DNA from: WLMZ01 sp043753895
GTDB lineage: Bacteria; Actinomycetota; Acidimicrobiia; Acidimicrobiales; Ilumatobacteraceae
Assembly: GCA_043753895.1 (NCBI GenBank)
Contig: JAYUWK010000133.1
Coordinates: 1 to 64,000, forward strand
Length of the DNA stretch: 64,000 bases
Direction: 5' to 3'
Below are positions 16,958-25,201 of the stretch, piece by piece. Numbering within the stretch: position 1 is the first letter of the stretch; each line of letters opens with the position of its first letter. The notes under the pieces are model-generated. The model did not search any database. It was given only the letters and a program-made list of their open reading frames with translations, and was not told the origin of the DNA. The translations under genes were made by a program, and so were the position numbers.

Positions 16958-18393
16958 TGCGGCGCGTGGCGCGATGGGTTGACGCGAGCGGCAGCATGGG
17001 GCCACGAGGTCAGGTCCGGTCGTAGCGCGTCGAGAGAACGTGCTGCGATGCAGCCCTGCCAGAGCCCAGCGCCGTAGGCGATGTCGTCGAGGGCTCGAAT
17101 CGCGACGTAGCGGACCGGATCGATGGGTGGGCGCTTGGTCAGCCAATCGATGGCTGCCGGGGCAGTGAACGCAACGAGCGCGACTCGACGAGCACGCTTC
17201 GAGAGCACGGCAGCCATGAGCGTGAGCGGCCACCAAGCACGCGAGAGACCCGTCGCAAGTGACCGGCCGGCGAAGATGTGACCGAGCGCCGCAAGCCGTA
17301 TGGCCTCGCGCCCGCCGTCGGGGATCGTACGCAACTTGCGTGCGAGGAGTGCGGTGGTGACGGCAGCGACCGCCCCACCTACGACCGGCCAACCCGCGGC
17401 GACGGCGAGCCACGACGCAACGCTCCAAGCGCTGACCCGCACCGGAGCGAGCGCGCCCTGATGACGTTGTGCAAGCGGCGCCGCCGAGGTGCCGTAGCTG
17501 CATCGCTGCCGTGTCCACTGGATCCACGAAGTACGCGGTTGATGACGCACCGTCACGGCCGGCTCGAAACGAATCTGCCAACCGGCTTGATCGAGACGCC
17601 AGACGAGATCCACGTCCTCGCCGACGCGCATCGCGGAATCGAAGCCGTCGACCGCCCGTAGGGCATCGACACGACACACCATCAGCGCTGCCGGCACGTA
17701 GCTCACGCGCGTGCCGGCACGTACCCGCGCTGGCTCATCACCGAGGTCAAGCGGAGAACGCGCAACCTCGTATCGAGCAAGCAACGACGAGCCCGGTGCG
17801 CTTGCGACGCGTGGTGCGACGAGCGCAACACGCGTATCGGCGAAGTGGTCGAGCAACGGTGCCAACCAGTCGGGTCCCAACTCCATATCGGTGTCCACGA
17901 AGGCGACGAGTGGAGTCTTCGCCAGCGCAAGGCCGATGGCGCGCGCGACACCGGGGCCACCGTTGACACTGGCCCGTACGACGGTGGCTCCGTCAACGTC
18001 GGCGATTGGCGTGGTACTTGCATCGTCAACAATCAGAACCGCGTCAATCGCAGCACCGCCGTGGGCCCGGCACTGTTGTACGAGTCGGCGCTGTGCGTCG
18101 GTGGATGTGTTGTAGGCCGGAATGACCACGGTTACCGTGCCTGCCGTTGACGCATCGGACGTGATCGTGCCATCGAAGGTGGGGTGCAGTACCCCGGCAT
18201 CGACCAGTCGATCGAGCAGGCGGCTCACCGGCGGTGACATCTCGATCGCCTGCCCCGACTCGATGTTGTCGAGCAGGCCGGCGCCCGCTCCGGTGAGACG
18301 GAACAGCTTCAGGGGTGATCCGCCGACGAGGACGGTTCCGCTGCCGACGCGTCGGACCGAAGCATCGATGACGTAGCGGCGCGACTGGTTCAT
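16930..18393 (-). CDS. mftF: Mycofactocin system glycosyltransferase MftF
   Basis: 487 residues. The N-terminus 'GSGTVLVGGSPLKLFRLT' is the signature start of MftF proteins; a GT-A glycosyltransferase domain follows ('VTVVIPAYNTS', 'VLIVDDAS', 'VAFVDTDMELGPDWL' with the DxD-type acidic cluster, 'GEDVDLVWRL'). MftF adds beta-1,4-glucose units to premycofactocin. The C-terminal ~150 residues contain hydrophobic helices, so it is membrane-associated. ATG 18391-18393 overlaps the mftE stop as ATGA, so translation is coupled. The genes for the precursor and maturase (mftA-D) are not in this window. Confidence 0.9.
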   Translation of the reverse strand: MNQSRRYVIDASVRRVGSGTVLVGGSPLKLFRLTGAGAGLLDNIESGQAIEMSPPVSRLLDRLVDAGVLHPTFDGTITSDASTAGTVTVVIPAYNTSTDAQRRLVQQCRAHGGAAIDAVLIVDDASTTPIADVDGATVVRASVNGGPGVARAIGLALAKTPLVAFVDTDMELGPDWLAPLLDHFADTRVALVAPRVASAPGSSLLARYEVARSPLDLGDEPARVRAGTRVSYVPAALMVCRVDALRAVDGFDSAMRVGEDVDLVWRLDQAGWQIRFEPAVTVRHQPRTSWIQWTRQRCSYGTSAAPLAQRHQGALAPVRVSAWSVASWLAVAAGWPVVGGAVAAVTTALLARKLRTIPDGGREAIRLAALGHIFAGRSLATGLSRAWWPLTLMAAVLSKRARRVALVAFTAPAAIDWLTKRPPIDPVRYVAIRALDDIAYGAGLWQGCIAARSLDALRPDLTSWPHAAARVNPSRHAPHYRVEVTDS

Positions 18394-19097
18394 CGAGCCC
18401 ATGCATCGAAGCAACGAATGAGGTCCTGCGCCAACTGACGAAGCAACAGGGCACCCTCGTCGGCAGTGGCTCCCGTGGGGTCGCCGAGTACGCCGCTGGG
18501 ACTCACCGCCGCAACACCTCCGGAGCGCAGTGCGGGCAGTATTTCGGGAAGGGGATCGATGCGGCCAGGCGAGGCCTCATCGAGATGAACCATCTCGGGA
18601 GCAATGGCGAGCATCAACGACGTTTCGGTTCGTCCCGCGTGCGCATCGCCATCGTCGATGCGAGGCCACCATGGCAGCACGTGTCGTCCTTCGCGATTGA
18701 GTATCTCCGTCGCAGCATTCACTGCTGCCAGGTTGCCGCCATGGCCATTCACGAACACGATGCCTGCGGCCCAGTCGGCCGAGCGCACCAGTTCGATCAG
18801 AACCATCTCGAGCGCCGCGGTGCCGATGGACAACGTGCCGGCGAAACCCTTGTGCTCTCCGCTCGCCGTGATTCCGAGCGGCGGGGCGATCAGCACACGT
18901 GGTCGGGCTGTCGCCAATGCGGTCGCGACGGCGTTGGCGATGCGTGTATCGGTGTCGAGGGGCAGATGCGGGCCATGTTGTTCGCACGATCCGATCGGCA
19001 GGGCAAGCACCGTCGGTAGCTGGGACCTCTCGGCGAGATCGGTCCATGTGGCGTCCGCCAGCAAGCCGGAGTTGATCGGTCGGGCGGACTGGCTCAT
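18390..19097 (-). CDS. mftE: Mycofactocin precursor peptidase MftE (creatininase family)
   Basis: 235 residues. Metal-binding creatininase motifs are all present: 'LPIGSCEQHGPHLPLDTDT', 'VNGHGGN', 'DAHAGRTETS'. In the mycofactocin pathway MftE cleaves the modified precursor MftA to release the Val-Tyr-derived dipeptide. Immediately upstream of mftF with overlapping stop and start. Family assignment is strong because of the paired mftF; on its own it could have been called a creatininase-family amidohydrolase. Confidence 0.88.
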   Translation of the reverse strand: MSQSARPINSGLLADATWTDLAERSQLPTVLALPIGSCEQHGPHLPLDTDTRIANAVATALATARPRVLIAPPLGITASGEHKGFAGTLSIGTAALEMVLIELVRSADWAAGIVFVNGHGGNLAAVNAATEILNREGRHVLPWWPRIDDGDAHAGRTETSLMLAIAPEMVHLDEASPGRIDPLPEILPALRSGGVAAVSPSGVLGDPTGATADEGALLLRQLAQDLIRCFDAWAR

Positions 19098-19179
19098 CGC
19101 AACGTGACGCTAACGGAATCGCCCACGGACTCAGCACGGCGCGCCACGGTGGGGCGCTGCTGGGTCAGGCGCTGTCGGG

Positions 19180-20793
19180 TCAGGCGTCTCCGATGCAGAA
19201 CTCGTATCCCTCGCGGGTACCGACGTAGATGCGACCCTTCCAGATTGCCATTGACGACTCGACATTGTCGCCGATGTCGATCCGCCACTTCATCGGTGGC
19301 GCGATGGCGGTGTTGGAAATGTCCCATGCGCGGATCACTCCCTGCGCGTCGGCGAAGAGGAGCGTGTCGTCCACCACCGATGGTGAGCCGAGATTGCCCC
19401 AGGCTGTGTCGAGTGTCCAGCGAATGCCGCCGGTGGTTCGATCGAGCGCGTAGATCTTGCCCGGCTTGGTGGGCCAGATCACGATGTCGTTGTAGATCGC
19501 GGGTGTCGACCACGTGCCGCTGTCGACACCGTTGTTCACGTCGATCGCCCACACAACGGGATCATCGGGATTCGAGGGGTCGAGCTTGAGGAGCTGACCC
19601 ACCGTTCGACTACGTGCGGTGTCGCGATCCACCTCCGCACCCACGTAGAGGAACCCCTTCTCATCGGTGACGATGGTGGCGTCGCTGTCGTCGCCTGTCC
19701 AGTAGCGGAACACACGCGTCACCTGCCCTACACCGGTACGTAGACTCGACAGGTCCCAACCCTGTACGAGCCCGCCGCTGTTGTTAAGGTAGGCGATGTC
19801 GCTGCTCATTGCCACGCTGCTCTCGAGGCTGACCCGCTTGGGATCCTTGCCCCCGAGGTCGCGAATCAGTTGGTCTTCCCAACCCTGCACTCTGGCCACC
19901 ATGCTCGGCTGCACGGTGACGGTGCCATCGGGCGCATAGGCGCGGTTGATCTTCGCGACATGGATCCAGCTGTTCTCGCCACCCTCGATGAGATAGTCGT
20001 TGAGCACGAGCGCGGCGGCATCCCAATCGTCGTTGTGCATACGATCGGCAGTGTGGCCTTGGATGCTCCAGAGTTCCTTTGCCTCAGAGCCGTCGAAGGA
20101 GATGATGCGGAACTTGTTGTCGCGCGATCCTTCGTACAGCAGGGGATAGCCGTCGGGATCGATCGTGACGTTGCCCTTGGCCAGATCGCCGGTGACAAAC
20201 GGTGGAATGATGTCGTTGCCGGTGGCCGCATCGACGAAGTAGATCTTGTAGTCGTAGGCGCCAAAGACCACCCACGTTCGGCCGCCGCGTTCGAACACGG
20301 CTGGCTGACCGGTCCAGCCGGTGCCGCACCATTTCCGCGTGACGCCGTATTCGCTGCTCGTTCCGCACATCGGCTTGCCGGCTTGCGGGTACTGCCACAG
20401 CACTTTCGGGTTGCTGGGTATGGGTCCGGTGCCGTCGAACGAACGGGTGGGATTGCCGCGAAACGTGAGCATTCCCTGCACCGCTGTGCCCCACGGTTGG
20501 TGGAAGCTGTTGGGGTCGACGAGCACATCGGTTCGGGGAACAAACCGCGTTGTGGTGGTGGGCGCGATGGAGGCGGCGTTACCCGTGGTGTTGCTCGCAG
20601 CGTCATTGCTGGCAGCGTTGTTCGCCTGGGAGCCGGCAGAGTTGTTCGCCCCGGACGCGCTCCCGCTCGGCATGGTCGCGGCGAGCACCGCGCCTCCGCG
20701 CATGGCGTCACGCAGCGTCTGATCGAGCCGGTTGCCCATCGACGACAGCAGTGTTGCGGCAGCGCCCACGAGGACCCCGAATCGTGACCACAT
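19180..20793 (-). CDS. Exported PQQ-like beta-propeller protein
   Basis: 537 residues. An N-terminal hydrophobic segment ('FGVLVGAAATLLSS') and an Asn/Ala/Ser low-complexity linker (~45-75) precede repeated beta-propeller blades of the PQQ/quinoprotein type: 'PAVFERGGRTWVVFGAYD', 'KIYFVDAATGNDI', 'TIVTDEKGFLYVGAEV', 'KIYALDRTTGGIRW', 'SSMAIWKGRIYVGTREG'. Each follows the A-x-D-x-x-T/S-G-x-x-x-W style. No catalytic Asp/Ca site of an alcohol dehydrogenase was recognised, so a scaffold or binding role is possible. It starts 9 bp after etfB and lies in the etf-fix-mft operon, linking it to periplasmic redox chemistry by context only. Confidence 0.75.
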   Translation of the reverse strand: MWSRFGVLVGAAATLLSSMGNRLDQTLRDAMRGGAVLAATMPSGSASGANNSAGSQANNAASNDAASNTTGNAASIAPTTTTRFVPRTDVLVDPNSFHQPWGTAVQGMLTFRGNPTRSFDGTGPIPSNPKVLWQYPQAGKPMCGTSSEYGVTRKWCGTGWTGQPAVFERGGRTWVVFGAYDYKIYFVDAATGNDIIPPFVTGDLAKGNVTIDPDGYPLLYEGSRDNKFRIISFDGSEAKELWSIQGHTADRMHNDDWDAAALVLNDYLIEGGENSWIHVAKINRAYAPDGTVTVQPSMVARVQGWEDQLIRDLGGKDPKRVSLESSVAMSSDIAYLNNSGGLVQGWDLSSLRTGVGQVTRVFRYWTGDDSDATIVTDEKGFLYVGAEVDRDTARSRTVGQLLKLDPSNPDDPVVWAIDVNNGVDSGTWSTPAIYNDIVIWPTKPGKIYALDRTTGGIRWTLDTAWGNLGSPSVVDDTLLFADAQGVIRAWDISNTAIAPPMKWRIDIGDNVESSMAIWKGRIYVGTREGYEFCIGDA

Positions 20794-20802
20794 ACGGCCA
20801 AG

Positions 20803-21663
20803 TTAGTGGGTGAGATATCCCCACTCGCGGAGGGCCGCGAGCACTCGCTCGGCCGCGTCGGACGGCTCGAGAACAACGGTTTCGCCGTGACCTGCGGATG
20901 TGTTCGCCTCGGTGATGGCCCGCACCCGGTCGAGTGCTGTCGTTCCAGCGGGGGCGGTGAGTGCACGCGGGCGGGGACGATACGGGCGAGCCAGGGAGAC
21001 CACACTTTCCGGAGCGATCGGTGCAACGCCCGGCAGTATCTCGATGTGTTTCGTGCCGAGCAGCGACCGAAGCGATCCACGGCGCAGACGCGCCGTGGAT
21101 CCTTCCACGGAGGCAACGATGGGGCTGAGCATCGCCAGTCGTTCGCGGCGGCCTCCGTCGAGCCGACGCAGGGCAGTGGTGTCTGCTGGTGAGCGGAGTT
21201 CGATGGCGATCAGACCGAGGGCTTGCGCGAAACCGAGTTCGTGGGCCAAGAACGCTGGCACAGAACCCGTGCCGCGATCGGGTGAGTAGTCGCCACACAG
21301 CACCACGGAGGCATGAGCAACGAGCGGGGCGATGCACGCTGCCACAACGCGACTGGCGGTACCGAAGGGCATGTCGACCCGGATCGCGCGATCGGCGCCG
21401 GCCACCAGCGCGTCGTTGAGAATGGCATCGGCAGCCAACGGGCCGACGGTGATGGCAACGACCTCGGAGTGTGCTTCAGAACCCGCGCCCGGTCGTGCGC
21501 CTGATCCGTTGCGAGACCAGGCATCGCGGCACCGCAACGCCCACTCGAGTGCCGCCTGATCGGCGGCAGAGACCCCGGCGAATCGCGCATCGGGCGAACT
21601 CGGCGCGCCGTACTCGTCGAACTCGGGTCGATGATCGACCCACTTCAGACACACCGCAATCAT
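20803..21663 (-). CDS. Electron transfer flavoprotein beta subunit (FixA/EtfB-like)
   Basis: 286 residues starting 'MIAVCLKWVDHRPEFDEYG'. EtfB features include 'AADQAALEWALRCRDAW', 'EVVAITVGPLAADAIL' and 'ALVAGADRAIRVD'. The typical C-terminal AMP/alpha-interaction region is divergent. The ATG overlaps the fixX stop as ATGA. With EtfA it would carry electrons from a dehydrogenase to the FixCX quinone reductase. The open frame runs upstream into fixX but ATG 21661-21663 is clearly the family start. Confidence 0.85.
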   Translation of the reverse strand: MIAVCLKWVDHRPEFDEYGAPSSPDARFAGVSAADQAALEWALRCRDAWSRNGSGARPGAGSEAHSEVVAITVGPLAADAILNDALVAGADRAIRVDMPFGTASRVVAACIAPLVAHASVVLCGDYSPDRGTGSVPAFLAHELGFAQALGLIAIELRSPADTTALRRLDGGRRERLAMLSPIVASVEGSTARLRRGSLRSLLGTKHIEILPGVAPIAPESVVSLARPYRPRPRALTAPAGTTALDRVRAITEANTSAGHGETVVLEPSDAAERVLAALREWGYLTH

Positions 21664-21983
21664 GTGCGCTTGAAGACCACTCCGTGGCCTCCCTCGGGAT
21701 AGTTCCACGTGATGGCACCTTCGCGATTGCAGACCAGGTAACACGTGCCGCATTCGAAGCACTGCTCGTAGTTGAACAGGATGCCGCCGTCGCTGGTGGG
21801 CACGAACAGCTTTGCCGGACATGCCACCACGCACTCGCGGGTGCTGCAGTCGGCGCAGACCGTGTCGTCGACCACGATGTGCGCCTGATGGTGCACATCG
21901 AATACCGCAGTGGCAATGCGATCCTCGAACGAGATCGTCGGCCAGGTGGGATCGGGATTGATGCGTTGTGCCGGGCTGGTCAT
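21660..21983 (-). CDS. fixX: FixX-like ferredoxin
   Basis: 107 residues with two cysteine clusters, CADCSTRECVVACPAKLF and CFECGTCYLVCNREG, matching the [4Fe-4S] ferredoxin domain of FixX / ETF-ubiquinone oxidoreductase. The C-terminus 'AITWNYPEGGHGVVFK' is also typical of FixX. It overlaps fixC by ATGA upstream and etfB by ATGA downstream, so all three are translationally coupled. Partner of FixC in passing electrons to quinone. Confidence 0.92.
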   Translation of the reverse strand: MTSPAQRINPDPTWPTISFEDRIATAVFDVHHQAHIVVDDTVCADCSTRECVVACPAKLFVPTSDGGILFNYEQCFECGTCYLVCNREGAITWNYPEGGHGVVFKRT

Positions 21984-23284
21984 CCGAAGCTCCTGAATCC
22001 GGCCCACGTATCGCGCGCCATGTCGATCCAGCGCATGCCGGCACGTTTGCGTTCCTGTTTGAGAATGTGGCGCACACCGGGTTTTGGATCGGGATTGTCG
22101 ACACGGAACATGCGCTCGGCTATCGCGTTGGCCATTTCCGGGTACCCGTGTTGCACGCGATCCGACAGCACCAACGCAGGGGCTCGCCGCAACTTCTTGT
22201 GGTCCTTGAGTACGAACGTGGCCTCGAGCCGGCGACGGTAACCGCGCAACCCGTCGACAGACGTGTCGCCGCGATCGATGGCCTCGATGGCTGTCTGTCC
22301 GGCATACATGCCGCTGGCCATCGCGAAGTTGACACCCTCGAGCCAGATACCCGCGGCGAGGCACAACGCGGCCGCATCGCCGGCAAGGAGCAGCCCGTTG
22401 CCCGCAAGCGTGGGGATCATCTTGTAGCCGGCTTCGGGAATGAGGTGTGCGGAGTACTCCTTCAACTCGGCACCCTCGACCAGTGGGGCAACGGCCGAGT
22501 GCAGCTTCATCGCCGCAAGGAGTTCCTCGGGTCGGCGTTTCTGAGCGGCGAGCTTGGGTAGTTTGAGCACGAGCCCGATCGCGATGGTGTCGAGGTTGGT
22601 GTAGATGAACCCACCGCCGTTCACGTTGCCCGTACAGCCGACAATTTCGATGTCGACACCCTCGTTGCCGCGCACGCCGAAGCGCTCGTCGATCACATGC
22701 TTGGGGAGCGCGAGCGTCTCTTTCACGCCGAGCGTGTAGTTGGCCGCGTTGACCTCGCCGTAGAGGCCCTCCTGCTTGGCGAGGAAGCTGTTCACGCCGT
22801 CACACGCGATGACGATAGGGGCGCTGAGATCGCCCTCGGGTCGGTCGGTGCTCACGCCGCTCACATGCCCCTTGGCGTCGTGCAGCAGCGATGTGACCGT
22901 GGTGCTGCAGATGAGCTCGGCGCCTGCTTGCACGGCCTGACCGGCGAGCCAGTTGTCGAAGTCGGGACGATATGCGGTGGCGCCGTTGTAGGGCGGGTGG
23001 CCCCACGCCTCGGTACGGAAGTCGATGTTCAACGCCTGCGTATCGGTCATGATCATTGTCGATCGACGCGTGATCCAGCGTTGTATCGGTGCCTCGAGCC
23101 ACCACTCGGGAATGATCTGATCGAGGATGCGTGGATAGATCACCCCGCCGTACATGTTCTTGCTGCCTGGAAACGGACCGCGCTCGATGAGGGCCACGCG
23201 CTTGCCCGATCGTGCCAGGGTGAGCGCGGCGATGGAACCGGCGGGACCGGCGCCCACCACGATTGCGTCGAAGTCGTCAGCCAT
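21980..23284 (-). CDS. fixC: FixC-like FAD-dependent oxidoreductase (ETF-quinone oxidoreductase type)
   Basis: 434 residues. FAD-binding GAGPAGSIAA (residues ~11-20), 'KNMYGGVIYPRIL', 'AYRPDFDNWLAGQA', 'GNGLLLAGDAAAL' and 'LEGVNFAMASGMYAGQTA' are all diagnostic of FixC/ETF-QO. The iron-sulfur domain is on the separate FixX. The start ATG overlaps the etfA stop by 8 nt (ATGGCTGA). It should oxidise the Etf pair and reduce quinone. No nitrogenase genes are nearby, so the role is in general electron transfer, here probably for mycofactocin-linked dehydrogenases. Confidence 0.92.
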   Translation of the reverse strand: MADDFDAIVVGAGPAGSIAALTLARSGKRVALIERGPFPGSKNMYGGVIYPRILDQIIPEWWLEAPIQRWITRRSTMIMTDTQALNIDFRTEAWGHPPYNGATAYRPDFDNWLAGQAVQAGAELICSTTVTSLLHDAKGHVSGVSTDRPEGDLSAPIVIACDGVNSFLAKQEGLYGEVNAANYTLGVKETLALPKHVIDERFGVRGNEGVDIEIVGCTGNVNGGGFIYTNLDTIAIGLVLKLPKLAAQKRRPEELLAAMKLHSAVAPLVEGAELKEYSAHLIPEAGYKMIPTLAGNGLLLAGDAAALCLAAGIWLEGVNFAMASGMYAGQTAIEAIDRGDTSVDGLRGYRRRLEATFVLKDHKKLRRAPALVLSDRVQHGYPEMANAIAERMFRVDNPDPKPGVRHILKQERKRAGMRWIDMARDTWAGFRSFG

Positions 23285-24194
23285 GATCTTCCAATCGTTG
23301 CAGAAGTTTGCTGACGACAGCGTTGGCGTCGCTCACGATGGCGAGGTCGGCGAGTTGCATCATCGGACAGTGTGGATCAGTGTTGACACTGACGATGTGA
23401 TCCGGCTGGCCAAGACCGCTGGTGTGTTGCACTGCGCCGCTGATACCGAACGCGATGTAGAGCTGCGGATCGACCACCACACCGGTGGTGCCGATCTGGC
23501 GCTCGTGACCGACCCAGCCGCGATCGGTGATGACGCGCGTGGCACCCATCGATGCGTCGAGCAACGCCGCCACCGTCGCGAGTTCGGCAAACGCAGCTTG
23601 CGTGGTGAGGCCGGCACCGCCGCCGAGGATGCGCGGGGATTCGGCGAGGTCCATGGTCGCGACGTCGGGTGGGAGGACCTCGATGACGCTGGCGTCTCGG
23701 GGTGCGCCTACTTGCGGCTCGAATTCGACGATCGTGACATTGATTTTGCGGGTGTCTGTTGGTGCAGTTGGGTCCACTCCGCGAACGCCGGGTTGCAGTG
23801 TGGCGACGAACGAAGCCGCTGGCACGATCTCGTTGATCACCAGGCCGCCGTTACGGGCGAGTTCGATGCGGTGCGGCCTGACCGAGATGGCTCCGGCCCA
23901 CAGATCGCGCTGCAGTGCGGCGGCGATGCGCGGCGCCAGGTCTCGGCCGTCGGGCGAGGCGGGCAGCACCACGTGCGCTTCGTGAGCGAGTTGCGCAGCA
24001 AGGAGCGTGGACCACGCGCCCGGCGCATAGTCGCCGGCTTCGATGGTGATGATCATCGAAGCGGTGCCATCGACCTCGCCGGCCGCTATGGCGACACTCG
24101 ATCCGATGAGTAGCACGCGGCCATCGCACTCGGCAACCGTTTCGAGGCCGCCTGCAGGCAGGGCTCCTTCTCTGACGGGTACAACGGCAAGCAT
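23277..24194 (-). CDS. Electron transfer flavoprotein alpha subunit (FixB/EtfA-like)
   Basis: 305 residues. The C-terminal FAD domain is canonical: 'ILGGGAGLTTQAAFAELA', 'GATRVITDRGWVGHERQIG', 'LYIAFGISGAVQHTSGL', 'DPHCPMMQLADLAIVSD'. First gene of the etfA-fixC-fixX-etfB-PQQ-like-mftE-mftF operon. The upstream region carries a 12-bp inverted repeat that could be a control site. The alpha/beta genes are separated by fixCX, as in fix operons. Confidence 0.9.
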   Translation of the reverse strand: MLAVVPVREGALPAGGLETVAECDGRVLLIGSSVAIAAGEVDGTASMIITIEAGDYAPGAWSTLLAAQLAHEAHVVLPASPDGRDLAPRIAAALQRDLWAGAISVRPHRIELARNGGLVINEIVPAASFVATLQPGVRGVDPTAPTDTRKINVTIVEFEPQVGAPRDASVIEVLPPDVATMDLAESPRILGGGAGLTTQAAFAELATVAALLDASMGATRVITDRGWVGHERQIGTTGVVVDPQLYIAFGISGAVQHTSGLGQPDHIVSVNTDPHCPMMQLADLAIVSDANAVVSKLLQRLEDHG

Positions 24195-24220
24195 CAGTTG
24201 CAGGCTACGAGGCCGCGGGG

Positions 24221-24325
24221 CGCGAGCGGAAGTGGGACGGTGTGTCGATTCGTGAATGCTGTACGCATGGTTACGGCGCGCTGAGCATTCACGAAGCAGG
24301 CGAGGGCGCGAGCGGAGGTGGAACG
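24221..24325. repeat. 20-bp direct repeats flanking an inverted repeat upstream of etfA
   Basis: GCGCGAGCGGAAGTGGGACG (24221-24240) and GCGCGAGCGGAGGTGGAACG (24306-24325) match at 18 of 20 positions, 85 bp apart. The segment between them holds the 12-bp inverted repeat. The arrangement sits between etfA and the DUF3052 gene, both on the minus strand. Confidence 0.75.
24249..24295. promoter_or_regulatory. Perfect 12-bp inverted repeat before etfA (operator or RNA hairpin)
   Basis: TTCGTGAATGCT (24249-24260) and AGCATTCACGAA (24284-24295) are perfect inverted copies 23 nt apart. It lies 55-101 bp upstream of the etfA start. It may be a dimeric repressor site for the etf-fix-mft operon or a terminator for the upstream gene; no T-run is present. 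Confidence 0.5.
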
Positions 24326-24332
24326 TGCGCTG

Positions 24333-24803
24333 TCAGCGGTGTGCGCCCGGCTTGCGGCCGAGCAACTTGGCGGGCTTGTTCGGCCCGCCGCTGCGCTTCT
24401 TACGCACTTCCTTGCGCACGACGAACCGCAACGCCGTCCAGGTGTCGTCGATGGCGCAGACTTTGTTGTCGACCCAACCCGTGGGTAGCACGACTTCCCG
24501 CACGACATCGTCGGTGATGTCGGTGGCAACTCCACTCGCCTTCTTCGGCCAGCAGATCCAGATGGCGCCATCGGGAACCACGGCGGCCGCAAGACTCGGC
24601 CAATTGGTGACTAAGCCAGATCGGCGGGCGTGGAACGCCATCACGATGTCGAGCGGAGGTCGCAGCCGGTTCGCCCACTCGACCGCGAGCGGGATCTCGC
24701 CGAGCGTGTGGCGGAAGTCGGCAGGCGGATTGACGGTGCAGAGGCGCGTACCTTCGACGATGCCCAGTTTCTGAACGAGTGGAATGTCGATGTAATCAGG
24801 CAT
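24333..24803 (-). CDS. DUF3052 family protein
   Basis: 156 residues. 'KLGIVEGTRLCTVNPPADFRHTLG', 'DIVMAFHARRSGLVTNWPSL', 'DGAIWICWPKKASGVATDIT' and 'GWVDNKVCAIDDTWTALRFVVRK' are the recognisable segments of this actinobacterial family of unknown function. Last gene of the minus-strand exporter operon, 11 bp after the PPOX gene. No catalytic site can be named. Confidence 0.8.
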   Translation of the reverse strand: MPDYIDIPLVQKLGIVEGTRLCTVNPPADFRHTLGEIPLAVEWANRLRPPLDIVMAFHARRSGLVTNWPSLAAAVVPDGAIWICWPKKASGVATDITDDVVREVVLPTGWVDNKVCAIDDTWTALRFVVRKEVRKKRSGGPNKPAKLLGRKPGAHR

Positions 24804-24814
24804 GACAATGGTCC

Positions 24815-25201
24815 TCAGGCGCGACCCATGATGCGGTCGACGACAATCTCGATGGCCACCCGATCGACTCGCTCTCCGGGCTGGCGGTACCGGTTAGCGT
24901 ACCCTGCGACGGCGGCGGCCACGCTCGACGCATCGGTGGCGAGACGGACCTGGCCTTCGAGGGTGAGCCATCGGCCTCCATCGACCTGCGACACAGCAGC
25001 CCGGCCGCCTCGCGCGGCGTTGCGGGCCTTGATCGATGGCGCGAACGTGATGACCCGCACGAGACGATCGGCAGGGGAGTAGCTGAAACCCACCGGAACG
25101 ACATGAGGACTGCCGTCGGCACGCAGTGTGGTGAGCGTGGCGAGGTGGCGCTCGGTGAGAAACGTAAGTACCTCGTCAGAGAGGTTGGCAGGATCGATCA
25201 T
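24815..25201 (-). CDS. PPOX-class split-barrel protein, probably F420- or FMN-binding
   Basis: 128 residues from ATG 25199-25201, which overlaps the permease stop as TGATG. 'FLTERHLATLTTLRADGSPHVVPVGFSY' and 'RVITFAPSIKARNAARGGRAAVSQVDGGRWLTLEG' are typical of the pyridoxamine-5'-phosphate-oxidase-like fold; the spacing fits the F420-dependent class common in actinobacteria. Substrate unknown. The upstream in-frame extension overlaps the permease gene and is rejected. Confidence 0.78.
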   Translation of the reverse strand: MIDPANLSDEVLTFLTERHLATLTTLRADGSPHVVPVGFSYSPADRLVRVITFAPSIKARNAARGGRAAVSQVDGGRWLTLEGQVRLATDASSVAAAVAGYANRYRQPGERVDRVAIEIVVDRIMGRA

